This document shows, in pieces, positions 34,395-45,534 of a stretch of 64,000 nt of DNA. The position numbers and the translations under genes are program-made. The stretch comes from Narthecium ossifragum. Lineage: Eukaryota > Streptophyta > Magnoliopsida > Dioscoreales > Nartheciaceae. The number at the start of each line of letters is the position of its first letter. Position 1 is the stretch's first letter. A model generated the notes under the pieces. The model had not been told where the DNA came from and did not search any database. It saw only the letters and a list, made by a program, of their open reading frames with translations. Location: positions 22,363,851 to 22,427,850 of the forward strand of contig OY986973.1 in NCBI GenBank assembly GCA_963920575.1, read 5' to 3'.

Positions 34395-37118
34395 TGTGAG
34401 GACCCGTTCCTCTGACCCGGCTCGACCGCGTCGGTCGAGGGCCGATCCCTTTCTGGGTTTGTTTCCGCGTCGAGTGCGATCGGCTGATCGCATGGCCTCT
34501 TTTCGATCCCAGGGGCAATTTGGTCAAATTGCACCCTGGGGGTTGGTTTCACACGCGCGTAATGCACACACGGCCTTATAATGATGTATGTGTTTGAGTA
34601 GACCCATAGGAGTGATCTGGATTTGAGGATCGGGGTTTGATCAAGTAGATCCAGGTCTGAACGGCCGTGATCAATTTGGTGATGATCAAACGGTGGTGGA
34701 CTTAAGCAACCTAGTTAGTTAAAACTAAACCCTACTTTTCATTCACTCTCCCACTCGCGAGACTTCTTCCTGGGTGACGGCGCGACGGCTGAGGAGAGGG
34801 AGAGACCGCGACACGACTGGAGGTGGCGGCGAGCTTGGGGACGGCAACCACGGCCGGAGAAGAAGGAGGGGGACGAGATCCCGACGCCTAGAGGTAGGGC
34901 TTCCTACCCAAATCGTGGATTTGGTCTCTAGGGCTTGATTGGAATCATGCTAGATTAGGTTGATTGATGCTCTGTTGCTGCCTTGATTAGATCTATGTGT
35001 GTTCTTGGATTTGTGATAAGTTTTTTGTCCTCTCCTCTCTGGCTTGATGGGTTTCTTGGTTGCGTTTGGGTCTTCCCATTTTTTTTCTCTGTCCGAAGTG
35101 GTGTTTGGGTCATGATCTTTGGTTGCTAGAATGCCCGGTTCCCCCTTAGTATGATGTAATGCTCTGTTTTTCCCCTCGTTGGATCATTTGCTCTCTTTAG
35201 CTCCGGCTTGTACTCCGGTTGGGTACCCTCCTTCCCTCGGTTTTCTCATTCATTCTTCTTCTCTGTTACTGCTGTGCTCTCCCTCTCTCCCGGTATTCCA
35301 TTCCTCTATTTCCCCTCATTCTTCCTTTCCCTTGTTCTTGGATGGCCGGCTACTGAAGTTCCAGAATCCCAGTGGATCTCCTGGTGCTTGTTGTTGGATT
35401 CCCTTCCCTGATTCCGGTTTGGTTGAAGACAACGGAGTGGTCTGAGATTTAGGCATCGACCCTGATTTCTGGGCTTCAGCAGTGTTCTTCCCCTCCCCTA
35501 TAGCCAGCTACTCTGTTTCTCCCCTGGCTACAATGAACCGATTGGAGGGACACTCAGTTTTCTCTCCCAGCTGATGCTTCACCTTTAGAGATGAAGGCCA
35601 GATTTCATACTTGTGGAGCTCCTCCCTGCGGTTTGTTGGCTTTGAATAGTGGTTTCAATTCCTAGCATTCCAGCCTAATTCACCTATGCCATGGCCTTTG
35701 ATTACATGTTTAAGTGTAGGACTGCCAATGTATTACTACTTCAATTCCCTATGATAGGTGTATTCGCATGTCGATTGTATCTAGTGCATGTTATAGTAGC
35801 TTGTTCCCTTAACTATGCCAGTCCTTTGATCAAATATTATTTTATGATCCTTAGAGTTGCTGGACAACTATTTAATTCTACTGTACTCTTGTGTCATGCT
35901 TATGCCTAGGGCCGGCGGTGTGCCCGTTCCTATTTTATTTGTGGGAATGTGTAGATCTGATTGGGCCGAAGGTGTGCCTGTGTATATAGATTGAATGAAA
36001 TCAGCTATGATTGTGATATATGAATGTTGTGCTTGGGTCTTTGTTAACTCTTGAATGCCAAATCTATTTTATAGGTATGCTATATCTTGTGGACATATGA
36101 ATGATGAATTGACATGTAGAGACACCTAGGCCTAGTTGTTTGATTAGGCTCATGCATGTTGTATGCATTAGAAGCATTAAGGCTAGGTGCGGGCGATGGG
36201 GTTCGATCGCCGATCCGAGGGCTCGGGTAGCTCGGATCTAGCTCTAGGACCGAGGTATGGGTAGGAGGACTAGGGCAAGATTGTGTGATTCGGATCTTAT
36301 ATTGATCGAGGTTGTAACCCAGATATGATCATTTGAATTATGATATTGAGGTGTAGAGGTCGTGTCTACTTTCGCTCCAAGTGCTAGATAGGGATGTCGA
36401 TGTCCCTGACTTGTGTCCCCACTAGGGATGGTGGTATTGAGACTGGGCAGGGTGGAACCTGGACAGGAGCCCGCAGTCGTGTTGTTTCCCCTTGTTGGGT
36501 GAGGGTGGGACCTGGACATGAGCCCTTGGGGAATCGACGAGGCTAGGGTTAGTCTCTTGGCATATTTAGCCTTGACGAAAGTAGATACAGTTGTAGTCTA
36601 CCCTTTCCTTGAGAGTGCCGTAGAGTAGAACCCTACTGGGCTTTATGCTCACCCTACCCGGGCTGTGTTTTGCAGGTGCAGGCGCCGCTCCTTCTTCCTC
36701 AGTAGTTCCAGGCGGATCAATTCTTGGAGGCGCATCTACTTCGGGTGGACCTTGAGGTTGTTGACAGATTGAGGGCTTCCATTCAGTATTTCATTTATTT
36801 TATTTGATGTAGTTAAACTTTGGAGATTATTATTTCTTATTTGAGGACAAATTGTATAACTTTTAATTTTGATATAAATGACAATGATGTTTATTTAGAT
36901 GTTTAAATTGGGTTGTAATAATAATAGTTGATGTGAATCTAAATTTAGCCCTCATGATCAAATACTTAAATTTATTGTGAATATTGGAAGATGTACAGGT
37001 TCCTTGTGTAAGAATTATAGAGGAGATTCTGTCAAAATTTTTGCGCCCATTGATGATTAAACAGGTTTAGGTTGCTCATTCCCCGATCTGGATGGGTTTT
37101 CTGGGTCGGGGTGTGACA
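34395..37118 (+). mobile_element. Solo LTR B in the MULE gene
   Basis: Begins TGTGAGGACCCGTTCC and ends GGGTCGGGGTGTGACA, 2724 bp, flanked by AAGGA (34390-34394 and 37119-37123). It shares ends and the CTACCCGGGCTGTG block with A, C, D and E but lacks the GGTCGACC minisatellite. A pyrimidine-rich leader at about 35200-35340 gives meaningless open frames. Confidence 0.95.
34894..36675 (+). promoter_or_regulatory. Putative intron inside LTR B
   Basis: Donor CTAGAG|GTAGGGCTTCCTACC and acceptor GGCTGTGTTTTGCAG|GTGCAGG match the other family members in position. Inferred only. Confidence 0.4.
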
Positions 37119-37827
37119 AAGGATCTCCGTGTGCTGGAGCTCGAACAGTGCATGGATCGTTGCCCAGGAGGTGTCAAAACTGCAGCTCGATGCCCCCAAA
37201 TGCCTCTTCAATTTTGCATGTGCACTCTCAACCCGATTTGTAGTAACATTATCGAAGTGCATATATTTATCTGTCCAAGCACTCACAAATAATTCCTTGT
37301 ATTTAAGTAGCCAAGACTCCTTGACATAATCAACCGCACTTGGGTAGCCGCAGAAAGACTTCTCCATTGACTCCACATGTTGGAAAAATTCGTTCTCAGA
37401 CTCAAAACTAACAATCATCTCCCAGCTCACCAAAAAAGATTTCCACTTCTTGTTTGTCCCAAACATCTTCTTACAGTTTGTTATATTCCTGTTGATATGC
37501 CACCTACATAGCATGTTTTTCGTGGCAGGAAACACAGACTGCACAACCTTCATCAAACCCAAGTCCCTATCGGTTAAGACAACTCGAGGCAGCATGCAAC
37601 CCTCTAACAATGACTTCAACTTCTCCATGGCCCACTGGTAGGTTCCCTCCCTCTCAGACTCAAGATACGCAAACACGCTTGCAAATGTCATGCATGTAGA
37701 AAAAATAGTTAACCTTTAAATCAATCATGCTCGATCACAGAGTGACTAATAGCAAATTATTACAAAATCATATGATAGTTACCTGTGGACGTCACTCCAA
37801 CCAACTCGAGCAATGGAAGACGGTACT
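37119..37827 (-). pseudogene. MULE gene piece: DDE core (second Asp and Glu)
   Basis: The minus strand begins RLPLLELVGVTSTG, then has an apparent intron with a degraded acceptor. It continues MTFASVFAYLESEREGTYQWAMEKLKSLL, VVLTDRDLGLMKVVQSVFP, CRWHINRNI and NVTTNRVESAHAKLKRHL. The Asp in TDRD and the Glu in RVESAH are the second and third catalytic acids of MULE transposases. This 219-codon piece is the best preserved part. Confidence 0.92.
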
Positions 37828-38286
37828 TGTGAGGACCCGTACCTCCAACGGGTCCGACCGCGTTAGGTCGAGGGTCTGGGTTTGTGGTTTGGCTCGGTTG
37901 GCCTTGGGATGCGATCGGTTGATCGCATCGCTGCTTTTGACCCCAGTGGCATTTTGGTAAATATGCTCCCTGGTGGTCAGTTTCACACCCGTGTTGCATA
38001 CATGGCCTTTGATTGATGTATGTGTTTGATTAGAACCTTAAGGGCGCGTCCGATCGAAAGATCGGAGCTCGATCGGGAGAGATCGAATCGAACGGCTGTG
38101 ATCGATTCCAGCTATCTATTTAACCCTTCTTTTCTCTCTTTCCCTGGTTTTCTTCCTTCTTCTCCTCTCGTTCTCTCTTTCTCTCTCTCCTGCGGCTGAG
38201 CTAGGGCTTGGAGGTGTGGCTTTCGAGGAGCGGATTCCGGCGATCGGAGTTGGGGGATGCGTGGAGGAGCTGCCCTATCTCATCAA

Positions 38287-40096
38287 GTAGGTGTTTCTAC
38301 CTCGATCTTAGGATCGGGTTCTCCTAGGATCCGTTTAATACCTTTTCGTTGTAGGAGTACTTATTGGAATGTTATGTGACTTGTAGCATGTGTGTTGTGG
38401 ACAATTTTGAGTATTCCTACCTCGCGATTTCCGTATTTTATCGGTTGAATCTCGTATTATCATCGTTTATCGGTTTTCGGCCATTTTAACCTAAATTGGT
38501 TAACCGTCAAAAATATGATTTCTTTGCACCATTGGTTTCCCCATCGTTAATTACACATGTTTGCAAAGTTTCATTGAATTCCAACTTGAATCGATCCTTG
38601 AAATCCAAGAAATTGGATTTCCGGCACTGTTCTGATGAACTGTGCCTAAGGCCCGACGGTCGATCGGTGGATCGACCGTCAAGCGTTAATATACATCTTT
38701 CGGGCCTGATGGTCGACCGTCGGGTCAACCGTGGCATCGACCGTGGCCTCACGGTCGACCGTCGCATCGACCGTCGGGCTCTGTCGGGATTTTAGCCTCC
38801 CAGGGTCGATGCATGGATCGATCGCGGGATCTTCTCTTTTCGCCATTTACCTGACGGTCGACCGTCGCATCGACCGTCAGGCGCTGTTTGGTTTTGGGCT
38901 TCCCAGGGTCGATCGGTGGATCGACCGTCGCCCCTTTGGTTTTCTTCGCCTTGGTCTCACGGTCGACCATCGCATCGACCGTGGCATCGACCGTGGCCTC
39001 ACGGTCGACCGTCGCATCGACCGTCACATCGACCGTGGGCCCTTGAACATGGTTTTCTGGTCTTTCTTGAATGGCTTTCAATCGTGATTGATCTTTAAAC
39101 ATGTTGGGAGGTTTACAAGTGAATTTTGTAGAGTTTTTAAAGGATTTCTATCGAGTTGGAGGATCGATTCGAGTAATCCCATTTTTGAGAAAATCTATGG
39201 TTTCGATTGCATTTAATACATGTTAGATTGTAGTTAAATGCTTCTTTGATTGCCTAACCATTAGTTAGCTTTGAGTGCTAGCTAATGAGGAATTGTGAAA
39301 CCTTAGTCTGTTACCGGCGAGTGCCGAGGGCTATTGTATAAATGTGGCCAGTTACCTGCGGGGTAACTGTGGAACCTTAGTCTGTCAGGTGCAAGAGAGC
39401 ACTGAAGACTATTGTATATATGTGTTCAATGCTTGGCTCAGTATCTTTGTTTGGTTAGCATAAATTATCTGTATTTGAGGCCCTTGCTATGCTTACCCTT
39501 TGGCTAGCTGTAAGCTATGCCTAGCCCTGTATGATCAATGACATATTATTGCATGTCTATATCTTGTTATCTGTGCCTGAGCATTGCATGCATCCTGATT
39601 GCATTAGAAGCATCTGAGGTTAGGCGGGCGGTGGGTTGATCGCCGATCCGAGGCTCTCGGGTAGCTCGGATCTAGCCTTAGGACCGTGGCTGGGTAGTCA
39701 GGATTAGGGTGTGATTGTATATCAAATCTCTTGTTATTGAGGATTGGCGATAGTTGACTCTGATAAATGTTTAAGGTTTAGAGGTCGTGTTGTCTTCCAA
39801 GGCCAAGTGCTAAGGATGGGTGTCGATGCGTTCCCGACATGGTTCCCCAAGGCATGGTATTCCTGCTTGGGAAAGGGTGATCCTACATGTTACTGTTTCT
39901 TGGCCTCCTGGTAACATGTTCAGGAGAGAGGTTTCATGGCAGGAGCCCTTGGGACATCGACAGGGTTATGGGACCCGTGGCATCCGTTAGACTTGTGCGG
40001 GGAGACAACACTGTTGTTGTTTTCCTCCTTTCAGTGTGCCGTAGAGTAGAACCCTACTGAGCTTATCGTTCACTCCTACCCGGGCTGCGTTTGTAG
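38287..40096 (+). promoter_or_regulatory. Putative intron inside LTR C
   Basis: Donor CATCAA|GTAGGTGTTTCTACC and acceptor GGGCTGCGTTTGTAG|GTGCATG. The minisatellite is inside this interval. Confidence 0.4.
38653..39036. repeat. GGTCGACC/TCGACCGTC minisatellite in LTR C
   Basis: Dense copies of GGTCGACCGTCGCATCGACC-type words, many palindromic, partly with a ~20-bp period near 38710-38780 and 38955-39030. Confidence 0.9.
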
Positions 40097-40473
40097 GTGC
40101 ATGCGTCAGTTCTTCTTCAGTAGAGCCGACGAGATCAGCTTTTGGAGGTGCGACTACATCCAGAGGTGCTTGAGGTTGCTGGAGGACGACTGTTGTACTT
40201 TTGATAGATTTTGTAAATTATGTACATATTTGAGGACTTTTGGGATTATTTGTATAAGATCTTTTCCCTTGAAGGAAATTGATAAGAATTGTATTCAGAT
40301 GTTTAAACTATACAACTTGATGTATTTATGAATTGAATTTATGTTTCACCTCTGGAATATAATTTGTTTAAGTTTATCTATAATTCCACATTGTATCGCG
40401 CCATTTGGAGATGAATAGTGATAGGAACCCTCACGCCTCGTCCTGGATGGGTTTTCTGGGTCGGGGTGTGACA

Positions 40474-40700
40474 GTACTTGTTAGTTTTGTATGTACAATC
40501 CATAATCAGCACCTCTGGAAAGGCACACAATAGCTCTACCGACGACGGGTGTGCCCAGAATATGCTTCGGACAGATGATGTGTCATCACTCCCCGTGTGC
40601 CACTCAGTATAACCAGCATCATTTACATGGCCCAAGAGTAGCTGCATCTCTGACCTACCGGCTTTCTCGATTACCCTATGCTTCTGTCTTGCATTATAAA
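40474..40700 (-). pseudogene. MULE gene piece: first catalytic Asp
   Basis: The minus strand reads NARQKHRVIEKAGRSEMQLLLGHV, then SSVRSIFWAHPSSVELLCAFPEVLIMDCTYKTNKY. MDCTYKTN is the first Asp block of MULE transposases. It joins directly to RLPLLELVG at 37827 once LTR C is removed. Confidence 0.9.
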
Positions 40701-41075
40701 TGTCACACCCCGACCCAGAAAACCCATCCAGTGGCAATCAGATTCAATTAGGGTTCCTATCACTATTCATCTTCAATTGGCGCGATACGAATGCGGAAAG
40801 ACGGATAAATTTAAACAATTCATAATCCAGTGGCAATCAGATTCAATTGTAATACATCATCAAGTTGTACAGTTTGCATTTGATACAAAACTCCCATGAG
40901 ACAGATATAATACAATGATTCCAAAATCCTCAAGGGTTTACAACAAGCATATATATTTAACAAAAGGGTACAACAATCATATCCTCCAACAAAACCTCAT
41001 ACGCCTCTGGATGTGCTCGCGCCGCCAAAGGCAGATCCCGCCGGCTCCATGGACGAAGAACTGCCGCCTGCACCT

Positions 41076-42748
41076 TGATGAATAAATTTTATATCTCGCA
41101 AGTATACGAATCGGTGCAATCAGTATAGTAGCAAGACGAGTATCGTACCCACAGAGATTTGTAGAGATTAATAGAGTAAAATGCTAAAGAACAGAAAAGA
41201 AAGAAAATATGGAAGAGAAAAGAAGAAATATAAAGTCTCGAAAATAGATGACCTAATAACGAAATAAGAAAACGATAGAAATATGATGGATGAATACTAA
41301 GGTTCCGATTTCACCATAACATCCTCATTCTATGCATTGAATCAATAAAGATTTCAGTTTAATTCCAAGGGCTCGTTCTTCCGGTATGATGATCCGTTCG
41401 GCCGCGGTCTTCACCAAGTACCCTCAATTAACCCTAGCTAATGAACCCATAACTAAGTGTTAACCAAGAATCCATTAAGCTCTGAAGAACAATTATGAAC
41501 CAAGAATACTCTTAGCTTGAACCCGGCCTCGACATAAACTCATTCATTCATAGATCCTGCAAGATTAGGGAATGAACCCTCGCCCAATCTCACATAAAGC
41601 AATCTATAATACTTTTATTGGCCAGATAAAGGTATTTAAGATCTCAGTTATAATAATGAATAAATCAAGGAAAATAAACTGATAAAATAATCATGATCCA
41701 ATAACATAGAATGATTCAGTTAGGGCTACATCGGTACCTTAGAAAAGAAACTAGCCACTCATGTTCATCATGAGGGCAGCAAAACTAATGGAGAAATAAA
41801 GAAGAAATAAGAAAAGAAAACCAAGCCTGGAACCCTTCTCTTCGCCTCCAAACGCTGCCAAAAAGTCCTCCAAAAGTCCCCTTTTGATAACCCTAAGTAT
41901 CCTATTTATAGGCCTAAACTCGGGTTAAATCAAAACCGTTGATTTAATTCACTGGAAACGTCCGATCGATCCTCCTCGGGATGTTGGATCGATCGGTCTC
42001 ATTGAAATCTCCAACTTCTATTTACGCCCGAGCCCGATCGATTGGACTAAGGGAGTCGGATCGATCGACTTCGTAAAAATTCTTCATCTCTGGCTCTTCC
42101 CGAGTTCGATCGATGGTCCGATCGATCGAATTGTGTTCCTCTAAAAAGCATACGTTCTGTCACCCATTAATTCCCAAGTCCGATCGATCGAATTATGAGT
42201 GTTGGATCGATCGGTTGAGTAAAAATCCGTTGTTTTTGACTTTTCCCGAGTCCGATCGATCGGACCATTGGTGTCGGATCGATCGGACCCCATAAGAGCG
42301 ATGGAGGGATCGATCGGATGTGTTGTGGCTGAAAAACACATGTTCTGTCACATTTTTGTGTGGTCCGATCGATCGGACCTTCGCTCGGACTTCCAGCTTA
42401 TTTACTGTGCTGCCATTCAGACTGCGCCATCGGTACTAAAATTGCCGTAACTTCCTCTAGGAAACTCGGAATCACGAACCGTAAAATTCTCCAGAATCTA
42501 GACTTCAAGAGCTTTCCAACCATGTATGGCACATCCTCTGGTTCTTCATGAGCAGGTACAGATAAATCTTTAAAGTTGATCCATGCACTCTTTTCAGCTT
42601 CTTTTCTCTTTTTTCCTGCATTTTCCAAACAACTATGTGAAGCAACATATAGATATAAAAATAGGCATAAAGATGTTGATTAAAGATAATAATCTAGCAA
42701 TTGAGATGGTTATTAGGCTATTTAGAGTGCACTTTCATGCACTTATCA
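41076..42748 (-). mobile_element. Solo LTR F, Athila-like, nested in LTR D
   Basis: On the minus strand it begins TGATAAGTGCATGAAAGTGC and ends AAATTTATTCATCA, 1673 bp, with duplication CACCT (41071-41075 and 42749-42753). The start resembles the Athila LTR start (TGATAACACGTGAAAAGTGC). The GTATACTTGCGAG segment near its 3' end is common in that lineage. A TATA box (TATAAATAGG, minus strand) is at about 41903-41910. A cluster of CCGATCGATCGG words lies at about 41960-42380, upstream of the TATA box in element orientation. Confidence 0.93.
41960..42380. repeat. GATCGATC palindrome cluster in LTR F
   Basis: About a dozen GATCGATC words, most within CCGATCGATCGG or GGATCGATCGG, spaced roughly 20-45 bp apart. 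Confidence 0.9.
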
Positions 42749-43649
42749 CACCTGCAAACACAGCCCGGGTAGGAATGAGCGATAAGCTCAGTAGGGTTCT
42801 ACTCTACGGCACACTGAAAGGAGGTAAACAACAACAGTGTCATTTCTCCGCCTAAGTCTGAAGAATGCCACGGGGTCTCATAACCCCTATCGATTCCCCA
42901 AGGGATCCTACTCTTCTCAACCGACCACGCTGGGAATATCATCCAAACACGCTGGGAGGAAACCAAGAACCAGATTCAGTAGGAACACCCTTTACCCAGC
43001 AGGAAGCCACTGCCTGGGGACACCCGTCAGGGACATCGACAACCATCCTTAGCATTTGGCCTTGGAGAGCCGACACGACCTCTAAACCTCAAGCAGTATA
43101 ATATTCCAGTCTGACTAACGCAATCCTCAATCACCAGAGATTCAGATCAACAATCACACCCTAATCCTGACTACCCAGCCACGGCCCTAAGGCTAGATCC
43201 GAGCTACCCGAGAGCCTCGGATCGGCGACCCAACCCATCGCCCGCCTAACCTCAAATGCCTCTAATGCATACAATGCATGAGCCTAGGCAAACATCTATC
43301 CTATGTGTCTCTATATGTCACATCAGCAGTTATAAGTTCAACAGATATACAATAGCCCTCGGCACTCGCCGGCAAGAGGCTAAGGTTCCACAGTTCCTCA
43401 TTGACTAACACTCATAGCTAGTTAATGGCTAAACACACCACTAAGCATTTAACTACAATCACACAAGTATTAAATGCATGTAAAGCCATAGATTCACCCA
43501 AAAAGAGAGTTATTTGTATCGATCCTCAAACCCAATGAAAATCCATTGAAAACCCCATCCAATCCCCCCTACATGCCTCCCAACACGTTTAGATATTAAT
43601 CCCAAATCCAATCCCTCCAAGAAAAGCCAGAAAACACTGTTCAGACGCT

Positions 43650-43985
43650 CACGGTCGATACGACGGTCGATCCGTGCATCGACCGTGAGGCCACGGTTGA
43701 TGTCACGGTCGATCGTGGAGCCAAAGCAAAAAAAACTACATGGCCGACGGTCGATCGGCCCATCGACCATCGAGAGCCCAAAACAGGACAGAGCCTCACG
43801 GACGATGCGACGGTCGATCGATCCATCGACCGTGGGAGGCCAAAAACCCGACAGAGCTCGACGGTCGATGCGACGGTCGATCCGACGGTCGACCGTCAGG
43901 CTCAGAGTAAGTATATTAAAGCTTGACGGTCGATACATCGATCGACCGTCGAGCCTGACGGTCGATGCACCGATCGACCGTCGAG
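43650..43985. repeat. GGTCGACC/TCGACCGTC minisatellite in LTR D
   Basis: Same repeat type as in LTRs A and C, with GACGGTCGAT and GATCGACCGTC words. Copies differ in number and order between the three LTRs. Confidence 0.88.
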
Positions 43986-44946
43986 CTCGCGACGCAAAAT
44001 ACCAGAAATTCTATTTCTAGGTTTTCAAGGATCAAAACATGTTTTAAAACAATGAAACTTGGTAGGCAAGTGTATTTGACTATGGGGAATCCAACGGTGT
44101 AAAGAAATCCCATTTTTGGCGGATAAATCTCGAAATCTTCTACCTAGGTGAAAAAATGGACAAAAACCGGCGAAGCTTCGACAATACGGGAAACGAACGA
44201 CAAAAACCCAGATTCACAATGTAAAAACACAAGGAGAAGAAGCACACTACACATGCAAGGAGCTACAAGCATTCTACTAGGTATTCCACAGCAAAAACAC
44301 ATACAACCTAACCTAGTAGAACCCGATCCAAGGATCGGGGTAGAAACACCTACCTGGGCAAGTAATGAAGCTCCTCCACGCGTCCAGCCAGTCGTGCCGT
44401 GAAGTTCCGCCCCGCAAAGCTCAGCCCTCCAAGCTTTAGCCCAGCCGGAGGAGAAGGGGAGAAGAGGGAAGAAGGAGCGTTGGCTGGAGGAGAAGAGAAG
44501 AGAAGAGAAGAGAGGAGAACCGGGGGAAAGGAAGAAAGAGAAGGGGAAAAAGGGAGTTGGAGCCAACTGCTCCAATTGCCCCCAACAAACCAGGCCACTA
44601 ACGGGCCGGATCTATCTAGCGGGTCGAAAGCCCACCAACCTGCTCACGAGCCCAATCGGTCGCTCAAGGGCTTTAAGCTGCCCAAAGGCAAGTTTCAGCG
44701 AGCCCGAGCTGGGATCTTCCGATCCCGGGTCCACCTAACCATTCCAAACAACCACATACATCAATCCAAGGTCGTGGGTGCAACGCGGGGTGCGAAACCG
44801 ACCACCAGGGGGCATATTTACCAAAATGCCCCTGGGGTCCAAACCGCCACACGATCACCCGATCGTGCCCGACGCGGAACCAAACCAATAGGAAATCGGC
44901 TCTCGACCCACGTGGTCGAGTCAGGTCTGAGGGACGGGCCCTCACA

Positions 44947-45425
44947 ATAAATATGTCTCATAATCGAGACATTCTGCTCATTCCTCTGTTTCAGGGTATT
45001 CAATATCATCCTCGGTTTGACTAGACTCTTGGACATTCAACTAAAATATGTTCTTCCTCTTCTGATAATCTCCCTGCATATGAATGACCCTCAAGATGAA
45101 GGACAGATGGGTGGTTATGCACACCACATTCCACCGTGATCATCCACTCATCATCAAATGCTAGCTTCACTCCCGGAGTTTGAAGGGGCAACCACATTTC
45201 TTAGTGCCACAACCTTTCTTCTTCTTGGCCAAAGCCTTGGTCTTATTATCAGATTTTCTCCATTGGGCCGAGTCCCTATACATGCCACTTCTCTCACATG
45301 CTAATGTGAGCCTTGGCTTTCTACCAGATCCACCTGCCTCTGAGTTTTTGATCACTATGACTAACCCATGCTGCCTACCCACTTCTTGAGTCCACTGAAT
45401 TAGGGTCTCTCGATTATGGAATATC
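44947..45425 (-). pseudogene. MULE gene piece: FAR1-like DNA-binding region
   Basis: The minus strand reads DIFHNRETLIQWTQEVGRQHGLVIVI, then GGSGRKPRLTLACERSG and GCGTKKCGCPFKLRE. After a frameshift near 45175 it reads GVKLAFDDEWMITVECGVHNHPSVLHLEGHSYAGRLSEEE, then KSLVKPRMILNTLKQRNEQNVSIMRHIY. This is the FAR1-type WRKY-GCM1 zinc region and linker usual at the N-terminus of this transposase group. Cys and His ligands are visible (CERSG, CGC, HNH). Confidence 0.87.
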
Positions 45426-45534
45426 TGTATGCATGTGTCAGAAGACAGTTACTTGCCTACAGAAAAAAAATTCCCTCAAAGTCAAATATATGAAGAAAAA
45501 GAACACGGTCATATGCATACCATGTTAGTCATGA

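Larger units (their letters stand above)
37828..40473 (+). mobile_element. Solo LTR C in the MULE gene
   Basis: Begins TGTGAGGACCCGTACC and ends GGGTCGGGGTGTGACA, 2646 bp, flanked by GTACT (37823-37827 and 40474-40478). GATC-rich words lie at about 38044-38105, just before a possible TATA-like CTATTTAA at 38112. The GGTCGACC minisatellite lies downstream at 38653-39036. Confidence 0.95.
40701..44946 (-). mobile_element. Solo LTR D (reverse), split by solo LTR F
   Basis: Begins TGTCACACCCCGACCC and ends GGGCCCTCACA, flanked by ATAAA (40696-40700 and 44947-44951). Without insert F and its duplication the LTR is about 2568 bp. It carries the GGTCGACC minisatellite at 43650-43985. The putative intron, on the minus strand, runs from donor 44353 (CCCAG|GTAGGTG) to acceptor 42752. 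Confidence 0.95.

Noticed and set aside
35179..35445. Ser/Leu-rich open frames in LTR B
   Set aside because: They fall in the pyrimidine-rich leader of a solo LTR and have no domain or conserved start.
38749..39102. Open frames rich in VDATVDRE repeats
   Set aside because: These are translations of the GGTCGACC minisatellite in several frames, not proteins.
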